Under the pieces are notes generated by a model. It was not told where the DNA came from and made no database searches. It was given only the letters and a program-made list of their open reading frames with translations. The translations under genes and the position numbers were made by a program. A stretch of 64,000 nt of DNA, taken from positions 108,313-172,312 of the forward strand of contig NZ_BBQI01000130.1 in the NCBI RefSeq assembly GCF_001652915.1, given 5' to 3'. Positions 45,477 through 54,221 of this stretch are shown piece after piece. Source of the stretch: Cupriavidus sp. D384. GTDB taxonomy: Bacteria; Pseudomonadota; Gammaproteobacteria; Burkholderiales; Burkholderiaceae. Each line of letters starts with the position of its first letter. Positions within the stretch are counted from its first letter, which is position 1.

Positions 45477-46697
45477 TTACTTATCGACCGGAGTTTCCAT
45501 GGATTGGCTGGCGTGCCGCAGCGCGGCGATCAGGGCGTCCGCGCCCGGAGACAGGCGCGCGCCGGCGCGCGTGGTGATGCCGATGCTGCGCGTGGTGTCG
45601 GGCAGCGGCAGGTCCAGTTCGACCAGCCACCCTGCCTCGATCTCGTGGTGCAACTGGTGCGCCGACAGCGCGGTAACCAGGTCGCCCTGCAGAAGCAGTC
45701 CGCGCACCAGCGCCAGGTCGCCCGTTTCCACCAGCGGCTGGGGCAGCGGCAGGCCGCGCGATGCGAATACGTCATCCAGCGCCTGCCGCGATGGCGAGGC
45801 GGCGCGCGACAGCACCCACGGATAGGGCTCAAGATCGGCCAGCGTGACGCGCTTGCGACTCGCCAGCGGATGCGTCGCCCGCGCAATCAGCGCGATACGG
45901 TCGGCAAACAGGACTTCCGTTGCCAGACCCTGCGACGGATGCGGCCGCAATGCGCCGAGGATGAAATCGATCCGCCCGCTGAGCAGGCCGGCGGTCAGTT
46001 CCTCGTAGGGGCTTTCCAGCGAACGGAAGCGCAGCCGTGGATGCCGTCGGTGGACATCGGCGATGGCCATCGGCATCAGCAGCGTGCGGCCCAGCGGCAA
46101 GGCGCCGATGGTCACCGCACCTTCCAGCACGCCTTGCAGTGCAGCAATATCGGCCCGGATATGGCGCAGTTCGGCCAGTGCCCGCTCGAAGCGCACCACC
46201 CATCGGCTGCCCGCATCGGTTGGCACCATGCCGCGCGCCGTCCGTGTGAATATGGGCTGGCCCAGCGCATCTTCCAGCCTGGCAATGGCCTGGCTCACCG
46301 CCGATTGCGAGACGCCCACCGACGCGGCCACGCTCGGCATATGGTGTACCTCCGCCAGCATCACGGCCACCTCCAGGCGGCGCTCGTTGTGCAGCGCCTC
46401 CAGGCTGGCAACAGTCACCCCGGGCCGGATGCGCAGCCGCACGGCTTCCTCGCGCACCTCGCGCAAGGCTGCCTCGATCTGGCGGGCACGCTCCAGCACG
46501 ATCTCGCCGGCGCGCGTCAGCAGCATGCCCCGGCCCTTGCGCTCGAACAGTGCCACACCCAACGTCTGCTCCAGCGCCGCCACCGAGCGCGCAATGGCCG
46601 ACGAAGCGCGATGCAGCGATTCGGACGAGCGGCGCACGCCCCCGGCCGCGGCCACGCCGGCAAATACATGCAGGTGATGCAGGCTGACTGTCTCCAT
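45477..46697 (-). CDS. galR: LysR-family regulator with two HTH domains, probable gallate regulator
   Basis: About 406 residues, some 100 more than usual LysR proteins. Two LysR-type winged HTH units occur in tandem: one at about 5-75 (HASSAIARSVAALEQTLGVA reads as SSAIARSVAALEQTLGV, then LFERKGRGMLLTRAGE) and one at about 105-175 (VAASVGVSQSAVSQAIARLE, then PIFTRTARGMVPTDAGS). The effector domain follows. The ATG at 46697 is chosen as the first codon giving the HTH; much longer open frames upstream cross the galD and hydratase genes and are spurious. It is divergent from galD, so it probably regulates the whole gallate cluster. The name rests on context. Confidence 0.85.
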   Translation of the reverse strand: METVSLHHLHVFAGVAAAGGVRRSSESLHRASSAIARSVAALEQTLGVALFERKGRGMLLTRAGEIVLERARQIEAALREVREEAVRLRIRPGVTVASLEALHNERRLEVAVMLAEVHHMPSVAASVGVSQSAVSQAIARLEDALGQPIFTRTARGMVPTDAGSRWVVRFERALAELRHIRADIAALQGVLEGAVTIGALPLGRTLLMPMAIADVHRRHPRLRFRSLESPYEELTAGLLSGRIDFILGALRPHPSQGLATEVLFADRIALIARATHPLASRKRVTLADLEPYPWVLSRAASPSRQALDDVFASRGLPLPQPLVETGDLALVRGLLLQGDLVTALSAHQLHHEIEAGWLVELDLPLPDTTRSIGITTRAGARLSPGADALIAALRHASQSMETPVDK

Positions 46698-46847
46698 CTC
46701 GCTATTGTCGTATCGGTGTGGCACGGCGCCTACGGGCGATAAGCAGATTAGAACAATTGTCCCGCGACATCGCAACCAAGGACTTGTACCGGGCGCTGAT
46801 ACTGCGGGCACCTGACAAACGCCCGAGCCTGCCTGCGCCATCCTGCC
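46698..46847. promoter_or_regulatory. galR-galD divergent control region
   Basis: A 150-base gap between divergent starts. GAACAATTGTCC at 46751-46762 is a near-perfect 12-base dyad centred on ACAATTGT, suited to a LysR-type dimer. An ATAAGC motif occurs beside it and again in the galT upstream region (45363-45368). Confidence 0.5.
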
Positions 46848-47981
46848 ATGACGTCCTGCCTTGATTCCGACCTGCGCGCCATCCCCTGCACCCTGATGCG
46901 GGGTGGCACGTCGCGCGGGCCGTTCTTCCTGGCCAGCGATCTTCCGGCCGACACCGCCACGCGCGACCGCGTGCTGCTGGCGGCCATGGGCAGCCCCGAT
47001 CCGCGCCAGATCGATGGACTCGGTGGCGCGCATCCACTGACCAGCAAGGCCGGCGTCGTGGCGCGCGGCATGCCCGGGCAGGCCGATCTCGACTTCACGT
47101 TCGCACAGCTGCAGCCCAATGCCGACACCGTGGACACCACGCCCAACTGCGGCAACATGCTGGCCGCCGTACTGCCTTACGCCATCGAGCGCGGCCTGGT
47201 GGCACCACAGGACGGCATCACGCGTGCCCGCGTGCTGACGCGCAATACCGGCATGCTGTGCGACGTGACGATGCAAACGCCACAGGGCGTACCCCGCTTT
47301 GGGGGCGATGCCCGCATCGACGGCGTGCCCGGCACCGCGGCGCCCATCGTGATCGATTTTCTCGACACGGCCGGCTCGGTATGCCACGCGCTGCTGCCCA
47401 CGGGCCATGCCGTGGACAAGCTGACCATCATCGATCCGCAAACCGGGAAGCCGCTCACCATCGAGGCCACGCTGATCGACAACGGCATGCCGATGGTGCT
47501 GATGCGCGCAGCCGACCTTGGCCGCACCGCCCGGGAAAGCGTGGCCGAACTGAATGCAGACACCACGCTGAAGCAACGCATCGAAGCATTGCGCCTGGTT
47601 GCCGGCGAATCGATGGGCCTGGGCAACGTGGCCCAGAAGAGCTACCCGAAGATGTGCCTGATCGCCGCGCCGCGCGCTGGCGGCAGCATCGCCACGCGCT
47701 GCTTTATCCCGCGCGTCTGCCATGACGCCATCGGCGTACTGGCGGCCATCACGGTAGGCACTGCCTGCGTGCTGCCCGGCAGCGTCGCCACCGGCGTGGC
47801 AGTCATCGATGCCGGCCCGGTCCATGCGATCAGCGTCGAACACCCCACCGGCGACTTCGCCGTCGAACTCGAAACCGATCCCGCCGACCCCGGCACGATC
47901 CTTCGCAGCGCGCTGATCCGCACGGCGCGTCCCATCATGCGCGGCGAGGTGCTGGTCCCGGCCAGCGCCTGGCCTCTTTGA
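46848..47981 (+). CDS. galD: 4-oxalomesaconate tautomerase (PrpF family)
   Basis: A 377-residue protein of the PrpF/diaminopimelate-epimerase fold. The N-terminal IPCTLMRGGTSRGPFFLASD is the family signature, followed by the cysteine-containing TTPNCGNMLAAVLPYAIE and the second-half KSYPKMCLIAAPRAGG. GalD of Pseudomonas putida, in the same fold family, interconverts tautomers of 4-oxalomesaconate after gallate ring opening. The placement with gallate dioxygenase, transporter and hydratase supports this over a 2-methylaconitate isomerase role. The hydratase follows after 9 bases. Confidence 0.87.
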   Translation: MTSCLDSDLRAIPCTLMRGGTSRGPFFLASDLPADTATRDRVLLAAMGSPDPRQIDGLGGAHPLTSKAGVVARGMPGQADLDFTFAQLQPNADTVDTTPNCGNMLAAVLPYAIERGLVAPQDGITRARVLTRNTGMLCDVTMQTPQGVPRFGGDARIDGVPGTAAPIVIDFLDTAGSVCHALLPTGHAVDKLTIIDPQTGKPLTIEATLIDNGMPMVLMRAADLGRTARESVAELNADTTLKQRIEALRLVAGESMGLGNVAQKSYPKMCLIAAPRAGGSIATRCFIPRVCHDAIGVLAAITVGTACVLPGSVATGVAVIDAGPVHAISVEHPTGDFAVELETDPADPGTILRSALIRTARPIMRGEVLVPASAWPL

Positions 47982-47990
47982 GCCTTGTTC

Positions 47991-49016
47991 ATGATCATTG
48001 ATTGCCACGGGCACTTCACCACCGCCCCGAAAGCCCTGGAAGCCTGGCGCCAGCGCCAGATTGCAGCCCTTGCCGCGCCGGATCAGGCGCCGTCCGTCAG
48101 CGACCTGCACATCGGCGACGACGAGTTGCGCGAGGCCATCGAAGGCAACCAGCTGCGCCTGATGCGCGAGCGCGGCGCCGACCTGACCATCTTCTCGCCG
48201 CGCGCGTCGTTCATGGCGCATCACATCGGCAATTTCGAAACCAGCGCCACCTGGGCCGCCATCTGCAACACGCTGTGCCATCGCGTCAGCGAACTGTTTC
48301 CCGACCACTTCGTGGGCGCTGCCATGCTGCCCCAGTCGCCGGGCGTGGATACGCGGACCTGCGTGGCCGAGCTGGAACGCTGCGTGCTGGAGTACGGCTT
48401 TGTCGGCGTGAACCTGAATCCCGACCCGTCTGGCGGCCACTGGACATCGCCGCCGCTGTCCGATCCGTACTGGTTCCCGATCTACGAAAAGATGGTGGAA
48501 CTGGACGTGCCGGCCATGATCCACGTCAGCACCAGCTGCAATGCGTGCTTCCACACCACCGGTGCGCACTATCTGAATGCCGACACCACGGCCTTCATGC
48601 AGGTGCTGACCAGCGACCTGTTCCAGCGATTTCCCACGCTGAAGTTCGTGATCCCGCATGGCGGCGGCGCGGTGCCTTATCACTGGGGCCGCTTCCGCGG
48701 GCTGGCTCAGGAACTGAAGCTGCCCCCGCTGCAGGAACATCTGCTGAACAACGTGTTCTTCGACACCTGCGTCTATCACCAGCCCGGCATCGACCTGCTG
48801 ACTCGCGTGATCCCCGTGGAAAACGTGCTGTTCGCATCGGAAATGATCGGCGCGGTGCGCGGCATCGATCCCGAAACCGGCCACTACTACGACGACACGC
48901 GCCGCTACATCGACCAGGCGGCTTTGTCCGCTGAAGAGCGGCACCTGATCTACGAAGGCAACGCGCGCCGCATCTACACCCGTCTGGACGCACGGCTGAA
49001 GGCGCGCGGGATGTAA
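47991..49016 (+). CDS. 4-oxalomesaconate hydratase, LigJ type (amidohydrolase family)
   Basis: About 341 residues from the ATG at 47991 (MIIDCHGHFTTAPK). The amidohydrolase fold shows the HxH metal pair at residues 6 and 8, a histidine in PAMIHVSTS, another in VIPHGGGAVPYHWGRF, and the late acidic residue in LFASEMIGA. Length and motifs fit LigJ of Sphingobium, which adds water to 4-oxalomesaconate to give 4-carboxy-4-hydroxy-2-oxoadipate. The Pseudomonas gallate hydratase GalB is of a different family, so this cluster uses the LigJ solution. It is 9 bases after galD. Confidence 0.83.
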   Translation: MIIDCHGHFTTAPKALEAWRQRQIAALAAPDQAPSVSDLHIGDDELREAIEGNQLRLMRERGADLTIFSPRASFMAHHIGNFETSATWAAICNTLCHRVSELFPDHFVGAAMLPQSPGVDTRTCVAELERCVLEYGFVGVNLNPDPSGGHWTSPPLSDPYWFPIYEKMVELDVPAMIHVSTSCNACFHTTGAHYLNADTTAFMQVLTSDLFQRFPTLKFVIPHGGGAVPYHWGRFRGLAQELKLPPLQEHLLNNVFFDTCVYHQPGIDLLTRVIPVENVLFASEMIGAVRGIDPETGHYYDDTRRYIDQAALSAEERHLIYEGNARRIYTRLDARLKARGM

Positions 49017-49070
49017 GAACCGGAAGTACGCGGCACAGACCGAACAAGAATATCAACGGAGGAGAAAACG

Positions 49071-50162
49071 ATGAAACTGCGCCACCTGGCGTTTTCGATC
49101 GCGCTTGGGCTGCCCGCCCTGGCGCAGGCCCAGTCCGTGACGCTGTATGGCGTTATCGATACGGGCATCGAGTACCTGAACCACGTCGGCACGGCCGGCA
49201 ATTCCGTGGTGAAGATGGCCAACCTGAGCGGCACCGTGCCGTCGCGCTGGGGCCTGCGCGGTACCGAGGACCTTGGCGGCGGCATGAAGGCCAACTTCGT
49301 GCTGGAATCGGGCTTTGCGCCTGACAGCGGTGTCACCAACCAGGGCGGCCGCCTGTTCGGACGGCAAGCGTGGGTGGGCCTGAGCGGCAACTGGGGCCAG
49401 ATCAGCCTGGGCCGCCAGTACACGATGCTGTTCTGGGCCATGCTCGACAGCGACATCCTGGGCCCCAACGCCTATGGCTCCAGCTCGCTCGACAACTACC
49501 TGCCCAATGCCCGTGCCGACAACGCCATCGGCTACAAGGGCAAGTTCGGCGGATTCACGGTGGGCGCAACCTACAGCTTCGGCCGCGATTCGGTCAATGC
49601 CGGCCCCAGCCCGTCTGGCACCAACTGCGCGGGCGAGACCCCGGGCAACATGACCACCTGCCGCGAATGGTCGGCCATGCTCGGCTACGAAACCAACTGG
49701 TGGGGCGTGCTGGGCGCCTACGATTCGCTGCGTGGCGGCCCGGGCGCCTTCGCCGGCCTGACATCGAGCGAACTCAAGGACGACCGCGCCACCATCGGCG
49801 GCTACATGCTGGTGGGCCACGCCAAGATCGGCGCCGGATGGCTGGCGCGCCGCAACGGCGCACTGACCACGCCGCGCAGCAACATGTACTACGCGGGCGT
49901 TGCCTACGACATCACGCCACAGATCACGCTGTCGGGCGAGGCGTACTACCTCGACTACCTCCACAGCTCAGACCGCGCCTGGCTTGGCGCCGTACGCGCC
50001 AGCTACGCGTTCTCGAAGCGCACCTCGGTGTACTCCACGTTCGGCTACATCGACAACGGCGGCAAGCTCGCCCTGTCGGTGGACAGCGCATCAACGGGCG
50101 CCAGCCCCGTGGCCGGCGGCACCCAGCTTGGCGCCATGCTCGGCATCAAACACGTCTTCTGA
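49071..50162 (+). CDS. Gram-negative general porin (OmpC-like)
   Basis: A 363-residue outer-membrane trimeric porin. A signal peptide (FSIALGLPALAQA) is followed by QSVTLYGVIDTGIEYLNHV, the standard beta-proteobacterial porin start. SRWGLRGTEDLGGGMKANFV is the second landmark, and the protein ends GIKHVF, with the terminal phenylalanine needed for BAM recognition. It has GGAGG about 9 bases upstream. Its place after the hydratase suggests it admits gallate or related acids, as galP does in pseudomonads, though it belongs to a different porin family. A strong terminator follows. Confidence 0.92.
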   Translation: MKLRHLAFSIALGLPALAQAQSVTLYGVIDTGIEYLNHVGTAGNSVVKMANLSGTVPSRWGLRGTEDLGGGMKANFVLESGFAPDSGVTNQGGRLFGRQAWVGLSGNWGQISLGRQYTMLFWAMLDSDILGPNAYGSSSLDNYLPNARADNAIGYKGKFGGFTVGATYSFGRDSVNAGPSPSGTNCAGETPGNMTTCREWSAMLGYETNWWGVLGAYDSLRGGPGAFAGLTSSELKDDRATIGGYMLVGHAKIGAGWLARRNGALTTPRSNMYYAGVAYDITPQITLSGEAYYLDYLHSSDRAWLGAVRASYAFSKRTSVYSTFGYIDNGGKLALSVDSASTGASPVAGGTQLGAMLGIKHVF

Positions 50163-50193
50163 CCTCGTCGCGACACACGGGGAGCTCCAGCTG

Positions 50194-50231
50194 CCCACAC
50201 GCCGTCAGTGCTGACGGGTGTGGGTTTTTTT
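50194..50231 (+). terminator. intrinsic terminator of the galD-porin operon
   Basis: CCCACAC-CCGTCAG (50194-50208) pairs with CTGACGG-TGTGGG (50211-50224) around a 2-base loop, followed by a run of seven T (50225-50231). The end of the opposing VOC gene lies inside its stem. Confidence 0.92.
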
Positions 50232-50666
50232 GTCTGTCATTGATTCAAGCGCCGTGGCCTCGACGCCCTCGGGCAGCACCTCGCACGCCACGCGGAATAC
50301 GTTGCGCTCCGGATCTTCCAGAACCGTTTGCCATTGGCCGTAATACGTGGCGAAGGGGGGCTTGACGATCTTGCCGCCCGACGCTTCGGTGAGGCTGGAA
50401 GCCTTGTCGACGGCTTCAGGCCTCGCCACCATGAAAGTCGGGTACGCGATCGCCGGGGCAAGGCTGTCGTCCACCGGCTTTCTGCGCCCCAACCCCAGCA
50501 GTTCATACGCCGCCGCCGCATTGAACCCGAACTGGAAGGTTGGCGTTTCCAGTGCACGGTAGATTGGCGAGCGGCTCTGTGCGGCCTCGGGCAGGCCAAG
50601 CAGTTGCTGGTAGAACGCGAACTGCGCGTCGATATCGCGACACAGCAGGTTGAACCAGAGCTTCAT
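50205..50666 (-). CDS. VOC (glyoxalase/dioxygenase) family protein
   Basis: A 153-residue single-chain VOC protein. It starts MKLWFNLLCRDIDAQFAFYQ, and has paired beta-alpha-beta modules with QTVLEDPERNVFRVACEV at the end, supplying the usual C-terminal glutamate or histidine metal ligand region. The start overlaps the dioxygenase stop as ATGA, so they are coupled. Its last codons lie within the terminator of the converging porin gene. VOC proteins range from lyases to dioxygenases; the present role is unknown. Confidence 0.82.
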   Translation of the reverse strand: MKLWFNLLCRDIDAQFAFYQQLLGLPEAAQSRSPIYRALETPTFQFGFNAAAAYELLGLGRRKPVDDSLAPAIAYPTFMVARPEAVDKASSLTEASGGKIVKPPFATYYGQWQTVLEDPERNVFRVACEVLPEGVEATALESMTDKKTHTRQH

Positions 50667-51625
50667 GCCGGCACCTCGGGCACGTAGGTTTTCCGGTACA
50701 TCTCCGTCAGGTGCTCGCCCGCGGTGCAGGGCGCGAAGCGCGGTGTCTCGCCATCCTGCAGCGTGCCCGGCACCGGTTCGATACGGGCAAGATAGTCGGG
50801 CTCGTAGAAGAACGGGATCGAATAGCGCGGGGCGCCGCCCGAGTGGACGTTGCGCACGCGGTGCGGGTTCGAGTGGTAGCGGCCATTGGTCCAGCGCGGC
50901 ACCATGTCGCCCAGATTCACGACAAAGCAGCCCGGCATTGGCGTGGCCGGTACCCAATCGCCGTCCGGCATCTGGACTTCCAGTCCGCCATGCGCGTCCT
51001 GCGCCAGAATCGTCACCGCCCCCCAATCCGTATGGGCGCCGGCGCCGAAGGTCCGCGCATCGGCATCGGCCGGATGGGCGGGGTAGCGGATCATGCGCAG
51101 TGTCACCATCGGGCTTTCGCTCGTATGGTCGAAGTAGGGCTCAGGCAGATCGAGCGATAGCGCCATCAGCTGCATAAGCCGGCGCGACAGCACGAGCATG
51201 GCATCGATATACGCCTGGCACTGCGCCGGCGCATGCGGCAGTTCGGCAGGCCACTGGTTGTGACCGTAGGTCTGGTAGCCCGCCAGCACGTAGGGGTGAT
51301 CGTCCGGATAGGCCATGCCGCAGTAGAAGCTCTCCTTCAGGTCGGGCCTGGCGGCGGCATCGAGCCGTTGATCGCCCAGATTCTCGAAGCCGCGCATGGT
51401 GGGCGAATTCGCCATCGCCAGCGCCTGCCGCGTGGCAACCGGAAGGTCGAGCAGTGCCTCGGCCAGCGCGAATTGGCCTGCGATCATCTCTGGCGCCACG
51501 CCATGGTTGCGGACATAGAAGAAGCCCGACGACATGGCGGCCCCACGGAACATCTGTGCCACATCGGTACTGCGCGGGCCGCCGGGCACCAGCGCATCGG
51601 CAAGATCGATAACGGGAATCGACAT
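50663..51625 (-). CDS. 2-oxoglutarate/Fe(II)-dependent oxygenase (isopenicillin N synthase family)
   Basis: A 320-residue enzyme of the plant-type 2OG oxygenase/isopenicillin N synthase family. It begins MSIPVIDLADALVPG, and the conserved GFFYVRNHGVAPEMI follows. The iron triad is visible as HTD in FGAGAHTDWGAVTILAQD and the distal histidine in NPHRVRN; the 2OG-binding arginine-serine pair is in RYSIPFFYEP. It is in a minus-strand unit after an ABC binding protein gene (10-base gap) and before a VOC gene (ATGA). It probably hydroxylates or desaturates an imported compound; the compound is unknown. Confidence 0.88.
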   Translation of the reverse strand: MSIPVIDLADALVPGGPRSTDVAQMFRGAAMSSGFFYVRNHGVAPEMIAGQFALAEALLDLPVATRQALAMANSPTMRGFENLGDQRLDAAARPDLKESFYCGMAYPDDHPYVLAGYQTYGHNQWPAELPHAPAQCQAYIDAMLVLSRRLMQLMALSLDLPEPYFDHTSESPMVTLRMIRYPAHPADADARTFGAGAHTDWGAVTILAQDAHGGLEVQMPDGDWVPATPMPGCFVVNLGDMVPRWTNGRYHSNPHRVRNVHSGGAPRYSIPFFYEPDYLARIEPVPGTLQDGETPRFAPCTAGEHLTEMYRKTYVPEVPA

Positions 51626-51635
51626 GTGCGCTCCC

Positions 51636-52673
51636 TCAGGCCTTGAGCTTCCGGTCTGCTGCCGACGGCAGGAACTGGTCGGTCCAGATATCGGCCACGG
51701 TCATACCCGGCTTGATACCGAAGGCGCCCACGGTTTCGTCCACCGTCGCCTGCAGCCGCGCCTGCGTGGCGGCGCCCCATCCGTCGCGCAACGTATCGGG
51801 CGTGCGCATCGCGCCATCGACGATCAGCTTCAGCCGTTCGAACTCCAGCGTCTGATCGGCCAGCGGCTCGCGAGCCTTGACTGCGGCAGCACCGGCTTTC
51901 GGGTCTGCCATGGCCTCGATCCAGCCGCGCGTGGACGCCTTGACGAATGCCTTCATGGCTTCCGGCTGTTCCGCCATGCTCTTGCGATTGGCTACCAGGC
52001 CGTTACCGTACGACTTCATGCCGTAGTCGGAGAAGCGGAAGACGGTCAGCTTCTCCGGCCCCATGCCACGCGCCTTCAGGTTCAGCAAGCCAGTGAAATA
52101 GAAGTAGGCGGCGGCATCGAAGTCTCCCTTCACGAAGCGCGTATCGCCAATGTCCGGAGTCACGCTTTCCCACTTGATCGTCGAAGGATCAAAGCCCTGT
52201 GCCTTGGCGAACACCGGGAACAGCTTGCGCGACGCGTTGAACGGCTGCCCAAGAATCGCCTTCCCCGCCAGATCGCCAGGTTTGACGATGCCGCCGCCCT
52301 TGCGCACGATCACCGCATTCGGATTCAGGTCGTACTGGATCGCCACCGCCTTCAGCGCGGAGGCCGGATTGGCAGCATTGAACTCGATCATCGCCGCCAG
52401 GTCGGCCGATGCACAGTCGTAGGCGCCGCCCGCAACCAGGCTGATGGCCGACGCCGACCCGTTGCCGGTGTCGATCACGACATCGAGCCCCGCGTCCTTG
52501 TAGTAGCCGCGCTGCAGCGCCAGCAGGAACCCGGCGCCGGAAGCTTCCACCTTCCAGCCGAGATTGAACTTGAACTTCTGCAACGAGCCGGTGGCGCGCA
52601 CGATGGCCGGTGCGGCGAACAGCGATGAAATGGCAGTGGCGCCAGTGGCGCGCAGAAAGGAACGGCGGCGCAT
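51636..52673 (-). CDS. ABC transporter substrate-binding protein, NMT1/SsuA type
   Basis: About 345 residues from the ATG at 52673, with GGAG 7-10 bases upstream. The N-terminus MRRRSFLRATGATAISSLFA carries a twin-arginine motif and so is probably exported by Tat. The mature protein has FNLGWKVEASGAGFLLALQR, the common NMT1/SsuA start, and VTPDIGDTRFVKGDFDAAAYF. This family binds sulfonates, nitrate, pyrimidine precursors or aromatic compounds. No permease or ATPase gene is nearby. It is the first gene of the run with the 2OG oxygenase and VOC genes. Confidence 0.88.
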   Translation of the reverse strand: MRRRSFLRATGATAISSLFAAPAIVRATGSLQKFKFNLGWKVEASGAGFLLALQRGYYKDAGLDVVIDTGNGSASAISLVAGGAYDCASADLAAMIEFNAANPASALKAVAIQYDLNPNAVIVRKGGGIVKPGDLAGKAILGQPFNASRKLFPVFAKAQGFDPSTIKWESVTPDIGDTRFVKGDFDAAAYFYFTGLLNLKARGMGPEKLTVFRFSDYGMKSYGNGLVANRKSMAEQPEAMKAFVKASTRGWIEAMADPKAGAAAVKAREPLADQTLEFERLKLIVDGAMRTPDTLRDGWGAATQARLQATVDETVGAFGIKPGMTVADIWTDQFLPSAADRKLKA

Positions 52674-52903
52674 AGAGAGAGCTCCGGAAACAGATGCGTG
52701 GGCATATTGGCGAGCAATTTCCGGGCGGCGCGGGCCGCTGAACGCTTCTACTCTCCGGCTTCCTGTGCAGCAGGTTCCGTGCCACCCACATTCACGGAAA
52801 TGGCGCGAGGATTGCACCGCGATGCGGCATCACGGCGGACAGCATGCGCCGGGACGGCGCAACAGCTTGCCCTGTGGCGCATTAGGCAGTACCTTGTGGC
52901 GCC

Positions 52904-54139
52904 ATGACTGCCCCCATTTCCGCCCCCACTCCCTCCTCCACCTCATCTGCCCCGCGCATCGCGGTGATTGGCGCCGGCATTGTCGGCAGTTGCATCGCGT
53001 TGATGCTGCGCAAGCGTGGCGCGACGGTGACGCTGATTGATCGGGAGGGGCCGGCCAGTGGCTGCAGCTACGGCAATTCAGGGGCGATCAGTGTCAGTTC
53101 CATTGCGCCGCTGGCGATGCCGGGCGTGCTGGCGTCGGTACCAAAGATGCTGGCCGATCCCGAGAGTCCGCTGCGCCTGCCGCTGAGCTATCTGCCGGCC
53201 GCCGCGCCGTGGCTCGCGCGTTTCGTACTGTCCGCCACGCCGGAGCGCGTCGAGCGCGCGGCCGCCGCGCTGGCGGCGCTGCATGCGGGGGCCGTCGACA
53301 AGCACGAGGCCCTGGCGCGCGAGATCGGCGTGCCCGAGCTGTTCATGCGGCGTGGTCATCTGCATCTCTATCCCAACGCGGCGGCGCTGCAGGCCGATGG
53401 TGCGGCGTGGCAACTCCGTCAGCGGTTTGGCTTCCGGTTCGAGACACTCGATCGTTCCGGCATCGACGCATTGGAGCCCGGTGTCGCCGCACGCTATCAG
53501 GCCGCGATCTATCTGGCCGATCACGGCACCATCCTGAATCCCGGGCGCTATACGCGCGCGGTTGCCGATGCGTTCGTGTCGCGCGGCGGTCAGCTTGTGC
53601 TTGACGATATCCAGCGGATCACCCCCGGCACCGGCGGCTGGATGCTGCATGGGCCGAACGGCACACATGCCGCCGACCACGTGGTCGTGGCGGCCGGCGC
53701 CTGGTCACGACATCTGCTCGACCCGCTCGGCGTACGGCTGCAACTGGAGAGCCAGCGCGGCTACCACGTGCAGTTCACGGGCATGCGCGATGTGGTGTCG
53801 CGCACCGTGGTGCTGACCGACCACAAGATCTTCGTCACGCCCATGGAAGAAGGGCTGCGCGTCGGTGGCACCGTCGAGATCGCGGGACTGAAGCGCCCGC
53901 CCGATCCGCGCCGCGCCGCCATCCTGGAAGGGATCGCGCGACAGACCTTCAAGGGCCTGGAGCACAGCGCGGTCACCACCTGGATGGGCCACCGTCCCTG
54001 CATGCCGGATTCGGTGCCCGTGGTCGGTCAGGCCCATGGACACCGCGGCCTGTGGCTCGCCGTTGGTCATGGTCATCTGGGGCTGACCGACTCCATCCCC
54101 ACCGCCGAACGGATCGCCGACACGCTGCTTGGCACGTGA
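52904..54139 (+). CDS. DadA-like FAD-dependent amino-acid oxidoreductase
   Basis: A 411-residue flavoprotein of the DAO superfamily. A short low-complexity lead (about 1-17, P/S/T-rich) precedes the FAD motif VIGAGIVGSCIALMLRKRGA. SGCSYGNSGAISVSSIAPLA is the DadA-type second motif, and the C-terminus has WMGHRPCMPDSVPVVGQA and VGHGHLGLTDS. It would oxidise a D-amino acid or similar amine, passing electrons to quinone. It is divergent from the binding-protein gene, 230 bases away, so coupled function is possible but not shown. Confidence 0.87.
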   Translation: MTAPISAPTPSSTSSAPRIAVIGAGIVGSCIALMLRKRGATVTLIDREGPASGCSYGNSGAISVSSIAPLAMPGVLASVPKMLADPESPLRLPLSYLPAAAPWLARFVLSATPERVERAAAALAALHAGAVDKHEALAREIGVPELFMRRGHLHLYPNAAALQADGAAWQLRQRFGFRFETLDRSGIDALEPGVAARYQAAIYLADHGTILNPGRYTRAVADAFVSRGGQLVLDDIQRITPGTGGWMLHGPNGTHAADHVVVAAGAWSRHLLDPLGVRLQLESQRGYHVQFTGMRDVVSRTVVLTDHKIFVTPMEEGLRVGGTVEIAGLKRPPDPRRAAILEGIARQTFKGLEHSAVTTWMGHRPCMPDSVPVVGQAHGHRGLWLAVGHGHLGLTDSIPTAERIADTLLGT

Positions 54140-54172
54140 CGCTCAGGGAAATCGCTAGATCCCCTTGCCGGC

Positions 54173-54196
54173 AATTAGTTATACAGTAGAACAATT
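54173..54196 (+). promoter_or_regulatory. AT-rich inverted repeat before PhzS-like operon
   Basis: AATTAGTT (54173-54180) and AACAATT (54190-54196) form an imperfect dyad with a TATACA-like -10 element (54180-54185) between. It lies 26 bases before the start at 54222. A MarR regulator is the last gene of this operon and may bind here. Confidence 0.45.
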
Positions 54197-54221
54197 CGGC
54201 GGCGGCGCCGGGGAGAGACAT

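Noticed and set aside
45477..48944. A minus-strand open frame of about 1155 codons across the galR, galD and hydratase genes.
   Set aside because: Only its last 407 codons are the LysR gene. The rest is antisense to two well-supported genes, has no family match and is a product of GC-rich codon bias.
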